In this document: positions 20,978-30,770 of the stretch, in pieces | How the letters are laid out: every line of letters starts with the position of its first letter | How positions within the stretch are numbered: the first letter of the stretch is position 1 | Assembly: GCA_009667805.1 (NCBI GenBank) | Contig: CM019065.1 | Coordinates: 16,504,952-16,568,951, forward strand | Length of the DNA stretch: 64,000 nucleotides | Direction: 5' to 3' | Source: Leptobrachium leishanense | Taxonomy: Eukaryota > Chordata > Amphibia > Anura > Megophryidae | The notes under the pieces: generated by a model | Seen by the model: the letters and a program-made list of their open reading frames with translations, nothing else | Databases searched by the model: none | Told to the model about the DNA's origin: nothing | Position numbers and translations under genes: made by a program

Positions 20978-21115
20978 GAGCTCCAGCTGAATTACAAGCG
21001 ATTCATCGACCTCACAGACTCTGCGCTGCACTCTGACTACCTCCTGCGTCTCATCCGCCTCGGGAAACCACCCGGCTATGCCCACGTCGCTGTCCAGACT
21101 GAAGACAAACTCTAG
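20978..21115 (+). CDS. Coiled-coil protein, exon 6 (stop codon)
   Basis: Acceptor CCCGTCCCCAG ends at 20977. Reads ELQLNYKRFIDLTDSALHSD, then YLLRLIRLGKPPGYAHVAVQ and TEDKL, with TAG at 21113-21115. The helix ends in a short globular-looking tail (YLLRLIRLGKPPGY). KRFIDLTDSALHSDYLL can be lined up with the KYINYT...GHADFIL tail I recall from C6orf163, so this may be a relative, but it stays unnamed. The gene is + strand, downstream of WRAP53 and in the same orientation, with a 5.4-kb spacer. A role in cilia or sperm would fit the possible X-box but is inference. Confidence 0.85.
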   Translation, partial: ELQLNYKRFIDLTDSALHSDYLLRLIRLGKPPGYAHVAVQTEDKL

Positions 21116-21440
21116 CATCGACTGCTACCAATTGCATTGTGATTCTCTTTACATTGTTGAAAAAAATACACCATTTAATGACGATTAAGTCCTTTTTTAG
21201 AAGAAAATCTAGCGGCTGCTGCTTGTTTTCTCCTGCCATCTCTGTCACTGTCACAGAGCTCAGTACCCAGGGTGGATATCTCCATGCAGAAATGCTCCCT
21301 GTGATATGCGTCACTTTAGACTTAGGGTGCATGGGCATGGAGATGGGTTTGGGGTGCAGGCCTGAGTTTCGTTATTATTTTCATTGCCTTTCTGTTTGTG
21401 ATTTAGTTTAAAGTTTATTTCTGTGTTGAACCAGAACAAT
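21116..21440 (+). other. 3' flank or UTR of the coiled-coil gene
   Basis: No canonical AATAAA is found here. The nearest one is inside the putative LTR at 21820. Otherwise ordinary AT-rich sequence. Confidence 0.4.
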
Positions 21441-21890
21441 TTAATTAGGTTTGTATGATCTGTGATTATGCTGTGTTTATCTGCTGCATGTGTGAGTTGT
21501 AAATCAGCCTTGTGGGCAAACACTGTCCAAATCGGATATATTGCGACAATGGATTATGTAAATAATGTGTGTGATAATTGATTGCTAATTTGTGTGCCTC
21601 ACCCCGTTATCTGTTGATTGAGAGGATTAATCTGCCAGCTGTTTCAAGCCGGACAAACTCACTTATGTACATCAACCAGACGTACTCACGTAAGAACCTG
21701 AATGGGACCAGAATGAAGCCTGCAGTGGTCTTGAAACCAGCCAATCAGAACTGTTGGGGTGGGCGGGAAGCTTGAAAGTGTGTGTGTGTTACCTGAGCAT
21801 AAATACTGGTGTCTTTTTCAATAAAGCAATTGATCCTGTTTGAACACATAGCCTGCCTGGTGTCTCATTCAGTGTAGTCACAATCACCCT
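21440..21890 (+). mobile_element. Possible solo LTR of an endogenous retrovirus
   Basis: It has the parts of an LTR promoter in order: CAGCCAATCAGAACTG (CCAAT-type box, about 21737-21752), CATAAATA (21798-21805), AATAAA (21820-21825), then TGCCTGGTGTCTCATTCAGT before the presumed right edge. No matching second LTR, primer site or gag/pol is visible, and the left edge is a guess. It could instead be the terminator of another repeat. Confidence 0.4.
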
Positions 21891-22914
21891 CAGAAGGCAC
21901 GGAGCGGCCATCTGGAAATTCAAAGAGGCAGAGGATCAGACCAAGCAGGTCATGAGCTACAGATCAGGCTGCTAGAGGTACTGAGATCCTGGATCAGCGG
22001 CCAGGTTGATCTGTGTAAAGGAGTGTGTCCGGGGAGCAGGACAGGCGGACAAGAGAGCGTTTCCATCACACTCCCATTTAGCCTTCAGTGTCCAAATGAA
22101 AAACTGATTCTGTCCCAATCCCACCCAGTCATTAGTGGGAGCTCATTCTAGGGTGAAGAAAAGGACTTTATTTGGATTTTACGTCTGAATATTTACACAC
22201 AAGGCATACTCAGGAAAAGGAAGTAACAGGAGAACCAATGGGACAGCACATACTTGGGATGGACTTCCCAACAAAGGCAAAACATACCCAGGCATTAACT
22301 TACTAAATAGCCTCCCCACACCCACAAACACACTGTGGAAGGAAGGAACTACCCTCCATCTCATGACAGTGAGGAAAGGTCAGATTTCAGAACTGTCTTC
22401 TTCCAGTTCCAGGGCTGAGGCCAGCATAGATCCAGTTTAACCCGGCTCTTGGGAGCCTGTAGAAACATTTCAGGACAACAAAAGAAGAGTACAAATCAGG
22501 GAAACGGCACAGCATATACCACACAACACTTTACAATAAATACATCAGGGAATAGCACATCTCCCAAGGTACAACACAGACATCAGGGGATTGGGCACAG
22601 AGAAAACAGACACCCTGTACCTACAAGGGGCACAGGTGACTTTGACATAGGAAAGGCCTGGGGAAAAATATGAAATGTCAGTCCCACCAGGACCCGCAGT
22701 TCCACACCTCCCAATAGGATCTCTAGGCCATGTACCCCAAGTCCCAAGTGACAACCTTAAAAACCACTCCCCTTCCTCTCTCCTCAACCCTGACTGGACG
22801 GCAGAGATCCCTACAATCCTGTTGCGATCCAGGAAGATAAGGATCTTGGAGTGTTGATGTCTGCTGTATGTGGAGTGCTGCTGAAGGCATGATTAACTTC
22901 TTACAGACAGAAAA
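21891..22914. other. Unclassified intergenic, possibly repeat-derived
   Basis: No conserved reading frame was recognised. Phrases such as GGGAACGGCACAGC-like runs and GTCCAGTTTAACCCGGCTC suggest an old mobile element, but I cannot class it. Confidence 0.35.
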
Positions 22915-23499
22915 TTAGTACATAACAAGAAAAAAGGTTGTATTTTGCACCTATCCCTATGGCTCCATGTGAAGCAAAACAGAGGTTTTGGTTTACCATA
23001 ATGGCCATTCGAGCGTTAAGCCCAACCGCCACGACACGGCAACCTCTGGTCAGGTTGGTCCTAACCTAATGAAACCAAAAGCTGCTTTCTAAGCAAACTA
23101 CGTGTCCTCCTGCTGCTTCTCAGCTAAGAGACCAGTGGGTTTATAATTACTGTATATCCTCACCAAAAACATTTCCACTTTGGGATTGAAAAAGAAAACA
23201 CGGAAAAGGGCAGCAGCAAAAAATGACCTGGCTGGGGATATAACAAAATATACATATCTGCAGAAAGAAAAGTTTTATGTCTATTCCCTACCAGGGAAGC
23301 AGCAGGAGGACACGAAGTTGCTTAGAAAGCAGCTTTTGGTTTCATTAGGTTAGGACCCACCTGACCAGAGGTTGCCGTGTCGTGGCGATTGGGTTTAACG
23401 CTCTAATGGCCCTTATGGTAAACCAAAACCTCTGTTTTGTTTCACATGGAACTATAGGGATAAGCGCAAATGACAACCTTTTTTCTTGTTATGTACTAA
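22915..23499. mobile_element. 585-bp foldback element with ~210-bp inverted arms
   Basis: The left arm starts TTAGTACATAACAAGAAAAA and the right arm ends TTTTTCTTGTTATGTACTAA. Inside, AACAGAGGTTTTGGTTTACC is mirrored by GGTAAACCAAAACCTCTGTT, and CCTAATGAAACCAAAAGCTG by CAGCTTTTGGTTTCATTAGG. Arms are about 22915-23128 and 23292-23499, around 92% alike by eye. The loop (about 23129-23291) holds no gene. It is probably a MITE or foldback transposon. Confidence 0.9.
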
Positions 23500-23690
23500 G
23501 AAAGACGCAACTTTTAAGCGATTCCAAAAAAGGACGCAGTAAAAAAGTTGCGTCTTTGAAAAAGATGCTTCGATTGGGACGCGGGCGAGTTGGACGCATC
23601 GGCCAAAATGGAGCATCATTGTCCATTAGAAATTAGGTTTGGTGTAAGAAATTAGGGTTAGAGTCTTATTCTAGGGTTCATTTCTAGCCT
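23500..23690. repeat. Small inverted repeat and TTAGGG-like stretch
   Basis: AAAGACGCAACTTTT at about 23501 is mirrored by AAAAGTTGCGTCTTT near 23543-23557. Next comes TTAGAAATTAGG-type sequence with TTAGGGTTAG at about 23655, a short telomere-like remnant. Confidence 0.6.
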
Positions 23691-24042
23691 TACAGGGACA
23701 CTACCACCAACAAGCTGTAGCTAGATTACATGTGCACTACAAATTATAAAACAATTATAATGTGTACTACATTATAAAACATATGAAGCTGTTTTTATTC
23801 TTTGACATAATTGCATGTAAAATGGACTTTTCCCATGATGCAACATTATACCAGAATCCTTGCAAAAGTTTTACTTTACTGCTGTGGTTTATTTAATCTA
23901 CATTATTTAACAGTTAATGAGGTGAAGGGGGTCTATGGTTCTCCAGGCTACCCAAGATAAGAGCTGGCAGCTGAATGAGGTATTACAGGGAGTTTAAAAG
24001 ACTTCTAATCTACCCCCTGGCGATGTCCTTTGAATACGGGAT
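23690..24042. repeat. Dispersed repeat family 'D', copy 2
   Basis: Second copy of the element at 4266-4700: CCCATGATGCAACATTATAC, TTGCAAAAGTTTTACTTTAC, GCTGTGGTTTATTTAATCTA, AACAGTTAATGAGGTG, CCCTGGCGATGTCCTTTGAA. It starts CAGGGACACTACC. Confidence 0.7.
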
Positions 24043-24540
24043 GTCATCATTTATATAGCGCCAACAGTTTCCGCGGCGCTTTACAATAACCAAAGGGAAT
24101 GAGATACAGGTAAACAAACATAGTATGGAAACACTAGGTGTAGAGGGCCCTGCTCATAGGAGCTTACAGTCTAGAGGGATTGGGGGTTGAGGAAGATGAG
24201 GGGAATTTCACTAGATAGCAGGATCATTAGTGCCAGTGGTTTGGGAATGGTGGGGCCATAGAAGCAGCTTCAATCATGTGAGTATGCGAGCAGAGGGATG
24301 AGTTGCGTCAGTGATGTGATACACTAATCTGAAGAGATGGGTTTTGAGGGATTTCTTGAAGGTCTGAAGATCAGGGGAGAGTTTGATAGGGTGAGGCAAG
24401 TCAATCCACATGACCGGAGCTGCCCTTGAGAAGTCTCGGAGGCGAGAATTGGCCGTGCGCGTGTAGACAAAGGACAGGCGGAGATCACCCACCGACTGGA
24501 GTTGTCTAGACGGGAGGTGCTTGCGGAGTAACGAAGACAT
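24043..24540 (-). mobile_element. L2/Rex-type LINE 3' fragment
   Basis: On the minus strand it reads the ORF2 C-terminus (LRLSFVYTRTANSRLRDFSR, AAPVMWIDLPHPIKLSPDLQ, TFKKSLKTHLFRLVY), then the 3' UTR. The tail runs through the GCGCCGCGGAAACTGTTGGC hairpin-like phrase to TATATAAATGATG (complement of 24043-24075). A related but different L2 copy lies at 33164-34263. Confidence 0.8.
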
Positions 24541-24850
24541 GAAAGGGGGGGTCGAGTTATTGAGAGATTTTTATATGTATATAGCTGTATTTATATGTGT
24601 TTAGGTATAAATGTATATTATATACTGTATATATGTATTATAGAGGTTTATATGTGTCGTGTGGTTTTTGTCTGTTCACACAGCTGGATGTAGTTAATAG
24701 TTTCAATCCACCCGGCAAAATATTGGCTAAAATTTGCTGTTGTTTTTTTTTGGGGGGGGGGGCATCACTATTTTGGACAAATTTGCCCTCTTTATAAATT
24801 TCAAACCTGTTATAATCTTGATCTATTAATTCGATTTTTCAGGTCCTTTT
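24541..24850. other. AT-rich intergenic with TA repeats and a G-run
   Basis: TATATATGTGT-type repeats at 24565-24660 and a G-run at 24751-24761. No gene seen. Confidence 0.5.
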
Positions 24851-25660
24851 TCCAGTTCTCTGTTCAGTGAAGCCTCGGTGTCGGAGGGATGCTCCTCGTG
24901 CGCTGCGTCTCTCCGTCTGACCACATGGCGTCCCCAGTGGTCTTCTCATTGCCACAATCTCCCCATGCTCCACACCTCGCTGTCCCCCTGCGTTCTCCCC
25001 TCTCCCTGTCCGTATGGATATATTCTCCTACCTGCATATTTAACACTTCTATCTTCATATCAGTCCCCGCGCGCGCGCTCGCTCCCTCCTTTCATTTTTT
25101 ACACTTGCCTTTCGCACCTTTCTTCCTCCCCCTCGTTTCGTACCTTTTTCCTCGCGCTCTCTGCGCTCCCAAGTTCTCAATGTGGATTTTTTTTTTATTA
25201 CATAAGTCCCGTTTTACGTCGCTCTCGGATCCCGTAATTCTAATTGGTAACGATAATTGGCGCGCGGCCTGGAAGTATCGGATGTGTAAATATATGCTTT
25301 GCTCGGGCGGTGATGTCAGAGGGGGCGGCGGGCTTTTATTTATAGACGTTTCCTGGTTATAACGCACTCGCTGCTAATGGCGCTCGCTCGCTCTCTGAGC
25401 GTCACTGCGAGGACGGCTGTTTTATTTTTGGCGTTTGCGCCACTTGAGAGGGGCTCCTGGGGGTCGCAAGTTGCAATCAATGGAGAAAATGCAGGGGGTT
25501 ACTCAGTAACTGTGGATGTTTGTCAGAGTTGCAAACACTAGAGAAAACCGCCCGTGTTGCAACTGTAATAAGTGCTCGCGTTTCACAAAAGTTAAAGTCA
25601 AAGAGCGACAGTAGAGGCTTCACAGTGAAGCTTCCCCTGCCTCCTTTCAGAATTAATGGC
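24851..25660. other. CpG-richer, apparently single-copy stretch
   Basis: Unlike its AT-rich surroundings this region holds CGCGCGCGCTCGCTCCCTCC (25066-25085), TTCGTACC, GGCGCGCGGCC and GCGCTCGCTCGCTCTCTGAG, and a TATA-like TTTATTTATAG (25335-25345). It could be a promoter or CpG island of an unrecognised transcript. No conserved coding exon was found on either strand. Confidence 0.3.
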
Positions 25661-25689
25661 ACACTATAAATAATTTACTCCGCCACCCA

Positions 25690-25900
25690 CTTTTTATCAC
25701 CCTTTAGCCCTTAATGCTGCTGGGCGTGCTATGCCATCCGATGACGTGTGGCCTGAATGCCGAGGGGTGGCATAGCATGGCCCGCAGCTCTCCGGCAACT
25801 CTTCCGGCCCGCCTCCTTTTCCTACAGCCAATCGCCGTCACTGACTGCAGGGGGGCTGCATGAGTTCAGCCAATAACGGCAATTATAGGTGTGCAGGAAC
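25690..25900. repeat. Dispersed repeat family 'C', copy 1
   Basis: Phrases CCTGAATGCCGAGGGGTGGC followed by ATAGCATGGCCCGC match TTGAATGCCGTGGGGCGGCG followed by TAGCACGCCCCGC at 41951-41985. It is preceded by CCCTTAATGCTGCTGGGC. Probably a non-autonomous DNA element. Confidence 0.55.
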
Positions 25901-26069
25901 ACACCTTGCTAGGAGGTACACACCACAAGGAGCAATTGGGCTCTTTGACGTGGAACATGGACTGCCTGGGATGAAGTGCAAAACCTGCCCTGGAATATAA
26001 GGTCTCATGGGCTGGGCAGGAAAGGGGCTTCCAGGATTCAAACTATAACCACACCAGACTACTACAGCC

Positions 26070-26225
26070 GGCATGCAGTACTCCAATGCTACAGCTGGCA
26101 TGCAGTACTCCGATGCTGCAGCTGGCATGCAGTACTCCAATGCTACAGCTGGCATGCAGTACTCCAATGCTACAGCTGGCATGCAGTACTCCGATGCTGC
26201 AGCCGGCATGCAGTACTCCGTTACT
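26070..26225. repeat. 27-bp minisatellite, about 6 copies
   Basis: Units GGCATGCAGTACTCCAATGC followed by TACAGCT. Alternating CCAATGCTACA and CCGATGCTGCA forms. Confidence 0.92.
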
Positions 26226-26754
26226 GCTCACATACTGATTTCGTGGCCAGCTACCATTCACGTTTACGTTCCAGCAGGTAACCCCTCTCCAGCAGGGGCA
26301 GATCCAGAAACGAGGTGGGTGGGCACTCTACCAGTTTTGGCTAAGAGCTGGTGTTTAGTTCGCAGTAACAGTGTCGATGGGTAGAGAGGGCGCAGGGGCG
26401 GATCCGGGGGGGGCAACGGGGCAATTGCCCCCCCCCCCGAGATTTGAGCCGGGGACCCAGATGCCGGGCAGCGCGGGAGTGCCTGCCCGGTCCTGAAGAG
26501 TCCGTCCTGTTAAAGGGATGCGGCTGCGTGCAGGCACCGGCGGTCACGTGGTCCGGCTAATCAGGTGGTACTGAGTCTCTGTACCACCTGACTGGCCGAC
26601 CGCGTGACCTGCGCACGCACGCCACGCAGCCGCATCACTCAACAGGACGGAATCTTCAGGACCGGGCAGGCACTCCCGCGCTGCCGGCATCTGGGTCCCC
26701 GGCTCAGAGTCAACACTGTCCCCTGCCGGAGCTGGAGGCCTGGAGCAATATCCA

Positions 26755-27485
26755 GGTAAGAGCTGGGCAAATCCATGTGTAAGCTGGGGGCAAATCCATG
26801 AGCTGGGGGCAAATCCATGAGCTGGGCAAATCCATGAGCTGGGGGCAAATCCATGTGTGAGCTGGGGGCAAATCCATGAGCTGGGGGCAAATCCATGAGC
26901 TGGGCAAATCCATGAGCTGGGGGCAAATCCATGAGCTGGGGGCAAATCCATGACCTGGGGGCAAATCCATGAGCTGGGCAAATCCATGAGCTGGGGCAAA
27001 TCCATGAGCTGGGCAAATACATGAGCTGGGCAAATCCATGACCTGGGGGCAAATCCATGAGCTGGGGGCAAATCCATGAGCTGGGGCAAATCCATGAGCT
27101 GGGCAAATCCATGTGCTGGGCAAATCCATGAGTTGGGGCATATCCATGACCTGGGGGCAAATCCATGAGCTGGGGGCAAATCCATGAGCTGGGGGCAAAT
27201 CCATGACCTGGGGGCAAATCCATGAGCTGGGGGCAAATCCATGAGCTGGGCAAATCCATGAGCTGGGGGCAAATCCATGAGCTGGGCAAATACATGAGCT
27301 GGGCAAATCCATGACCTGGGGGCAAATCCATGAGCTGGGCAAATCCATGAGCTGGGGGCAAATCCATGAGCTGGGCAAATCCATGTGCTGGGCAAATCCA
27401 TGAGCTGGGCAAATCCATGACCTGGGGGCAAATCCATGAGCTGGGCAAATCCATGAGCTGGGGGCAAATCCATGTGTGAGCTGGG
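26755..27485. repeat. 19-22-bp minisatellite inside the hAT block
   Basis: About 35 units of GAGCTGGGGGCAAATCCAT (19 bp plus length variants GAGCTGGGCAAATCCAT and GACCTGGGGGCAAATCCAT). Short- and long-G units alternate in recurring patterns; for example the block from about 26985-27120 recurs near 27255-27400. Confidence 0.93.
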
Positions 27486-27720
27486 GGCTCTCTGCTCCTC
27501 TAGATTGTAAAATCCGGGGTGCCCTCTGCTCCTCTAGATTGTAAGCTCCTGGGTGTCCTCTGCTCCTCTAGATTGTAAGCTCCTGGGTGCCCTCTGCTCC
27601 TCTAGATTGTAAACTCCTGGGTGCCCTCTGCTCTTCTAGATTGTAAGCTCCTGTGAGCCGGGCCCTCTGCTCCTCTAGATTGTAAGCTCCTGTGAGCCGG
27701 GCCCTCTGTAAATTCTCGTG
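27486..27720. repeat. ~36-bp tandem repeat inside the hAT block
   Basis: About six units of CTCTGCTCCTCTAGATTGTA followed by AGCTCCTGGGTGCC, with TGTGAGCCGGGCC variants in the last units. It is fused to the end of the previous array. Confidence 0.88.
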
Positions 27721-27801
27721 AGTCTGCTCTCTGCTAAAACACCTTATTTTCTGTAAGTGCCCCTCCCGAGACTAGTCTCTGGATCCGCCCCTGAGAGGGC
27801 G

Positions 27802-28355
27802 CCTGATCTCAGGCTCCGCTCACCACGCTCACTCTCCCCGGAACATTGCTGCACAGTGTCTGACCTCCTGCTCCTCAGGCAACACCTCACAGGGCCGCGT
27901 TGCAATGATCTACATTATGACACATGCTCTGTCACTGAGAAAGAATTGAGCATCACCAGCAATAACACATCCAGATTCACAATCATTAGACATGTGCACG
28001 GCCAAAAATTTATGTTAATTATCAGAATGTGAAACGGATTAATTAATTACTTCGATTAGGGTATAAAAAAAAGTAATCCCCCTGCTCCGGAGTCGCGCGG
28101 GGCTGCTGTTCTTGGTTCTGAATAGGTTTCAGCACCATGGATAGCCCCCGCAGAACGCAGCCAGACTGAAGAAAAAAAAAAAACGCTGCGTTCAGCAAAG
28201 AAAAAAAACCTCATTTTAAAATAAATTAGGAATCCAAACATTTCACAAAAAATCCTGAAAAATGCCTAAAAAATAAACAGAGACTTTTTGCGGCAAGTGA
28301 AAAGAATAAATGGTTGAATAAATATTTTATGAAAATGGGAAATATTTTTAAAATT
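27802..28355. other. Intergenic with one hAT-type end
   Basis: TAGACATGTGCACGGCC at 27987-28003 matches the TAGACATGTGCA terminus of the element at 60420. No partner end or target duplication was found, so it may be a truncated copy. A TTTCGTTTCG-rich tract at 28560-28690 is typical of the inside of such elements. Confidence 0.45.
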
Positions 28356-28508
28356 GAAACCTATAGGATTCACCTGATTAAACCTGTCGAATGAAACCAC
28401 CAAAAATTAGGGTTAGAAATTAGGGTTCACATTTCTAACCCTAATTTCCAACCCTGATTTTTGGTGGTTTCATTCGACAGGTTTAATCAGGCGAATCCTA
28501 TAGGTTTC
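28356..28508. repeat. 153-bp palindrome with a telomere-like centre
   Basis: Left arm GAAACCTATAGGATTCACCT, then GATTAAACCTGTCGAATGAA, is mirrored by TTCATTCGACAGGTTTAATC, then AGGCGAATCCTATAGGTTTC. The arms are family B sequence. The centre reads TTAGGGTTAGAAATTAGGG, a short spacer, then CTAACCCTAATTTCCAACCC. Its hairpin potential is high. Confidence 0.88.
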
Positions 28509-28689
28509 AAAGTAAAAAAAATCCCCGTCTAGCTTTCATTTCGAATCATATCGTTCCGTGGTTTTTTTTTTTCGTTTTGGGTAATTTTCGATCCATTTTT
28601 TTTTCCGTTTATCATTTTCAGTTCATTTTCATTCTGATTTTTCGTTTCGTTTTTTCGTTATGTTACCGCGATTCGTATTTCGTACCGAT

Positions 28690-30120
28690 TTGAAAAACAG
28701 GCCAGTCTTAAAGCAAGATAAGGGTCTCGAGGTGTGGTACCAGAAGGGAGAATCCAAAACACAGTCCAGGAGAACAGCCAGTGGTCTGGTGCACCAAAAT
28801 CAGACGGAGCAGGAAGGCTTTTTAACCTCTTCACTGCTGAGCCTTTTCACCTCTGTGTGCTGAACTAATTTTTACTGCTTTTGCTCACCGTGTTTAAACG
28901 CGATTTGAAGTCACGTTTATTATACAACCCAGACATATTATATATCCTTTATTTCTGCAGACTCTGCATATTCATAATATATCATTATTATATGTATATG
29001 TCATGTCCTGCCAGAATGCTATAAAAAAAAATAGAATTTTCAAACATCTACAGTGTTTAAAATGATTTTTTTCTACATTTTATCATCCGAGCCTTTGCGG
29101 TTATATACTCTATGGGATACGCTTGATAAAAAAATTAGGACTGGAATCCCGTTACTTTTTTTTTGAGAAATTACGTGATTTTAGCTAAACCCCCCCAAAA
29201 CAAAAAAATAGTGCAGCATCATTGTTCACATTATAATTGAAATGTGAACAATACTGCTGCATTAATTCAAAATAAAAATTTTCAAAAAGTATATTTTGTT
29301 ACTTGTAACCTAGTCATATTTGGTATCATTGGAAAGGCCATGCCCTGGCCTTTCCAATGATATCAAACATTAACCTCTATCTGTTACGGATCAGGAGATA
29401 AGGGAATCCAAATCATCCCTCTCTCTCCACCATAGGGTTTCCATAGGGAAACCTCTTGGCGCATCACTGCACCATACGCAATGACGTTCACACTCCATTT
29501 TTGCTTGTAACATCCAGAATGTCAGCCACCTCCAGCAGAGGTCCGCAATCCGGTGCCATTCAGGACCGGCACCTCAGGGGTTAAAGAGAGGCAGCGCTGC
29601 AAAGGGCAGACTCTGCCTTTTCCAGTGGTGCCACTTTCTCTTGTATCTCCTCCTGATCAGGAGGGAGAAGAGTCCAAAGGACGCCCATCCTCCTTTCAGG
29701 CGCTCTTCCGGCTTTGCCGGGGGGTGCCTGAAACTGACATCATCGCGCCCGTTACGATGACGTCAGTGCGCCAGGAGGGGGGTGTAAAGCAGCGTCTGAC
29801 TTCCATGAAGTCAGATCGCCGCGGGGCCCCTGAGGAGAGAGGAGAGCCCGCTTAGTGAAAGACATGTGGGGAACGTCCTCCGCATGTAGCGGGAGAATCC
29901 CATGTCGTTCCCCACACGTCTTCCGCAGTGAAGGGGATAACAGGATGGTGGACACTCTGACACAGAATGAGGCAACTGAACAAAATGCAGAAGCATCCTG
30001 GGACAGGCGTGCCTCGGCTAAATAGTAGATGCGGGGCCTAATTGGTTGCACGTGTTGATGTTGCCTTTCTTACGCAGCCGGCGGTGAGGACCGTGGCATA
30101 CACACCCAATAAACTTTTTT
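28690..30120. other. Unclassified repeat-rich intergenic
   Basis: Holds a hairpin of 43 bp at 29322-29364 (GGTATCATTGGAAAGGCCAT and CTGGCCTTTCCAATGATATC), a stretch shared with 39530-39600 (CATAATATATCATTATTATA, then CATGTCCTGCCAGAATGCT), and an inverted pair ACATGTGGGGAACG (29862) and CGTTCCCCACACGT (29904). Probably one or more decayed DNA elements. No gene seen. Confidence 0.5.
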
Positions 30121-30770
30121 CCTCCTTGGATTTAGTTTGTTTATTTTACATGGTCACGTTTGGTATTATTTGACTCTGGCCTTTCCAAACACACCTCAGC
30201 TGACCATGTAGGGTGTATGGAACTACAGATACAGAGGTTCAATGTTTCCCTATGACACCTACAATGGGGGGGGGTGCCCCCTCTCTGGATCCACCGGTGC
30301 TCTCCGATGTGGAGCTATCGGACGTTTCACTAGGAAGTAGGTGACAGTCGGGTTGTGTTATTTCTTTGGCAGTCTTACTGTGACCCACACTCCCCTCTGC
30401 AGGATCCAGGGGAGATGCTCACAATATGCCATATGGTTTTTGATAGAGGTCTTCAGGTTGAGACCCCGAGGAAGCTAGGAATAAGGTTGGGAAAAGGAAT
30501 CTTCTTATTGTCTCTCAAGGGAGAGAAGACGGTACAGACAAGAAGGAACCTGCACACACAGTGGAGCGCCGGAGCAGATGAGACATCACATAGGAAAGAA
30601 AACTGTAAAACAGAAAATAGTCTGGACAAGTAACTCCGATCCACAGCTACAAGTCATGAAACAAGTTGGTACATATTTATTTAATCCAAGAATATGTGCA
30701 GGAAAACTCCTCACTGCTTTGGAATATTAGAATAGTTACATAAGAGAAGGCGGGATGACGCAGCTACAAA
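30121..30770. other. Intergenic, nothing recognised
   Basis: One open stretch of about 90 codons at 30355-30633 has no recognisable motif, splice context or family resemblance. A G-run lies at 30267-30274. Confidence 0.4.

Larger units (their letters stand above)
26393..27793. mobile_element. hAT-bounded block, 1401 bp, filled with tandem repeats
   Basis: Perfect 13-bp inverted ends CAGGGGCGGATCC and GGATCCGCCCCTG. Perfect 8-bp target duplication AGAGGGCG at 26385-26392 and 27794-27801. Inside, in order: a C-run; a long inverted repeat (about 26447-26532 against 26620-26704, e.g. GCGCGGGAGTGCCTGCCCGG and CCGGGCAGGCACTCCCGCGC); the 19/22-bp array; and a second array of about 36 bp. No transposase. 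Long open frames inside are array artefacts. Confidence 0.92.

Noticed and set aside
21440..21890. Full endogenous retrovirus starting at the putative LTR
   Set aside because: No primer-binding site, gag, pol or second LTR could be recognised downstream.
26544..27473. Overlapping open frames of 224-309 codons (DLPPAHGFA-like repeats)
   Set aside because: Translation of the 19-22-bp array inside a hAT block in several frames; no start context, no non-repeat domain.
30355..30633. 92-codon open frame as a small gene
   Set aside because: No family resemblance, splice signals or codon pattern supporting it; length is expected by chance in this composition.
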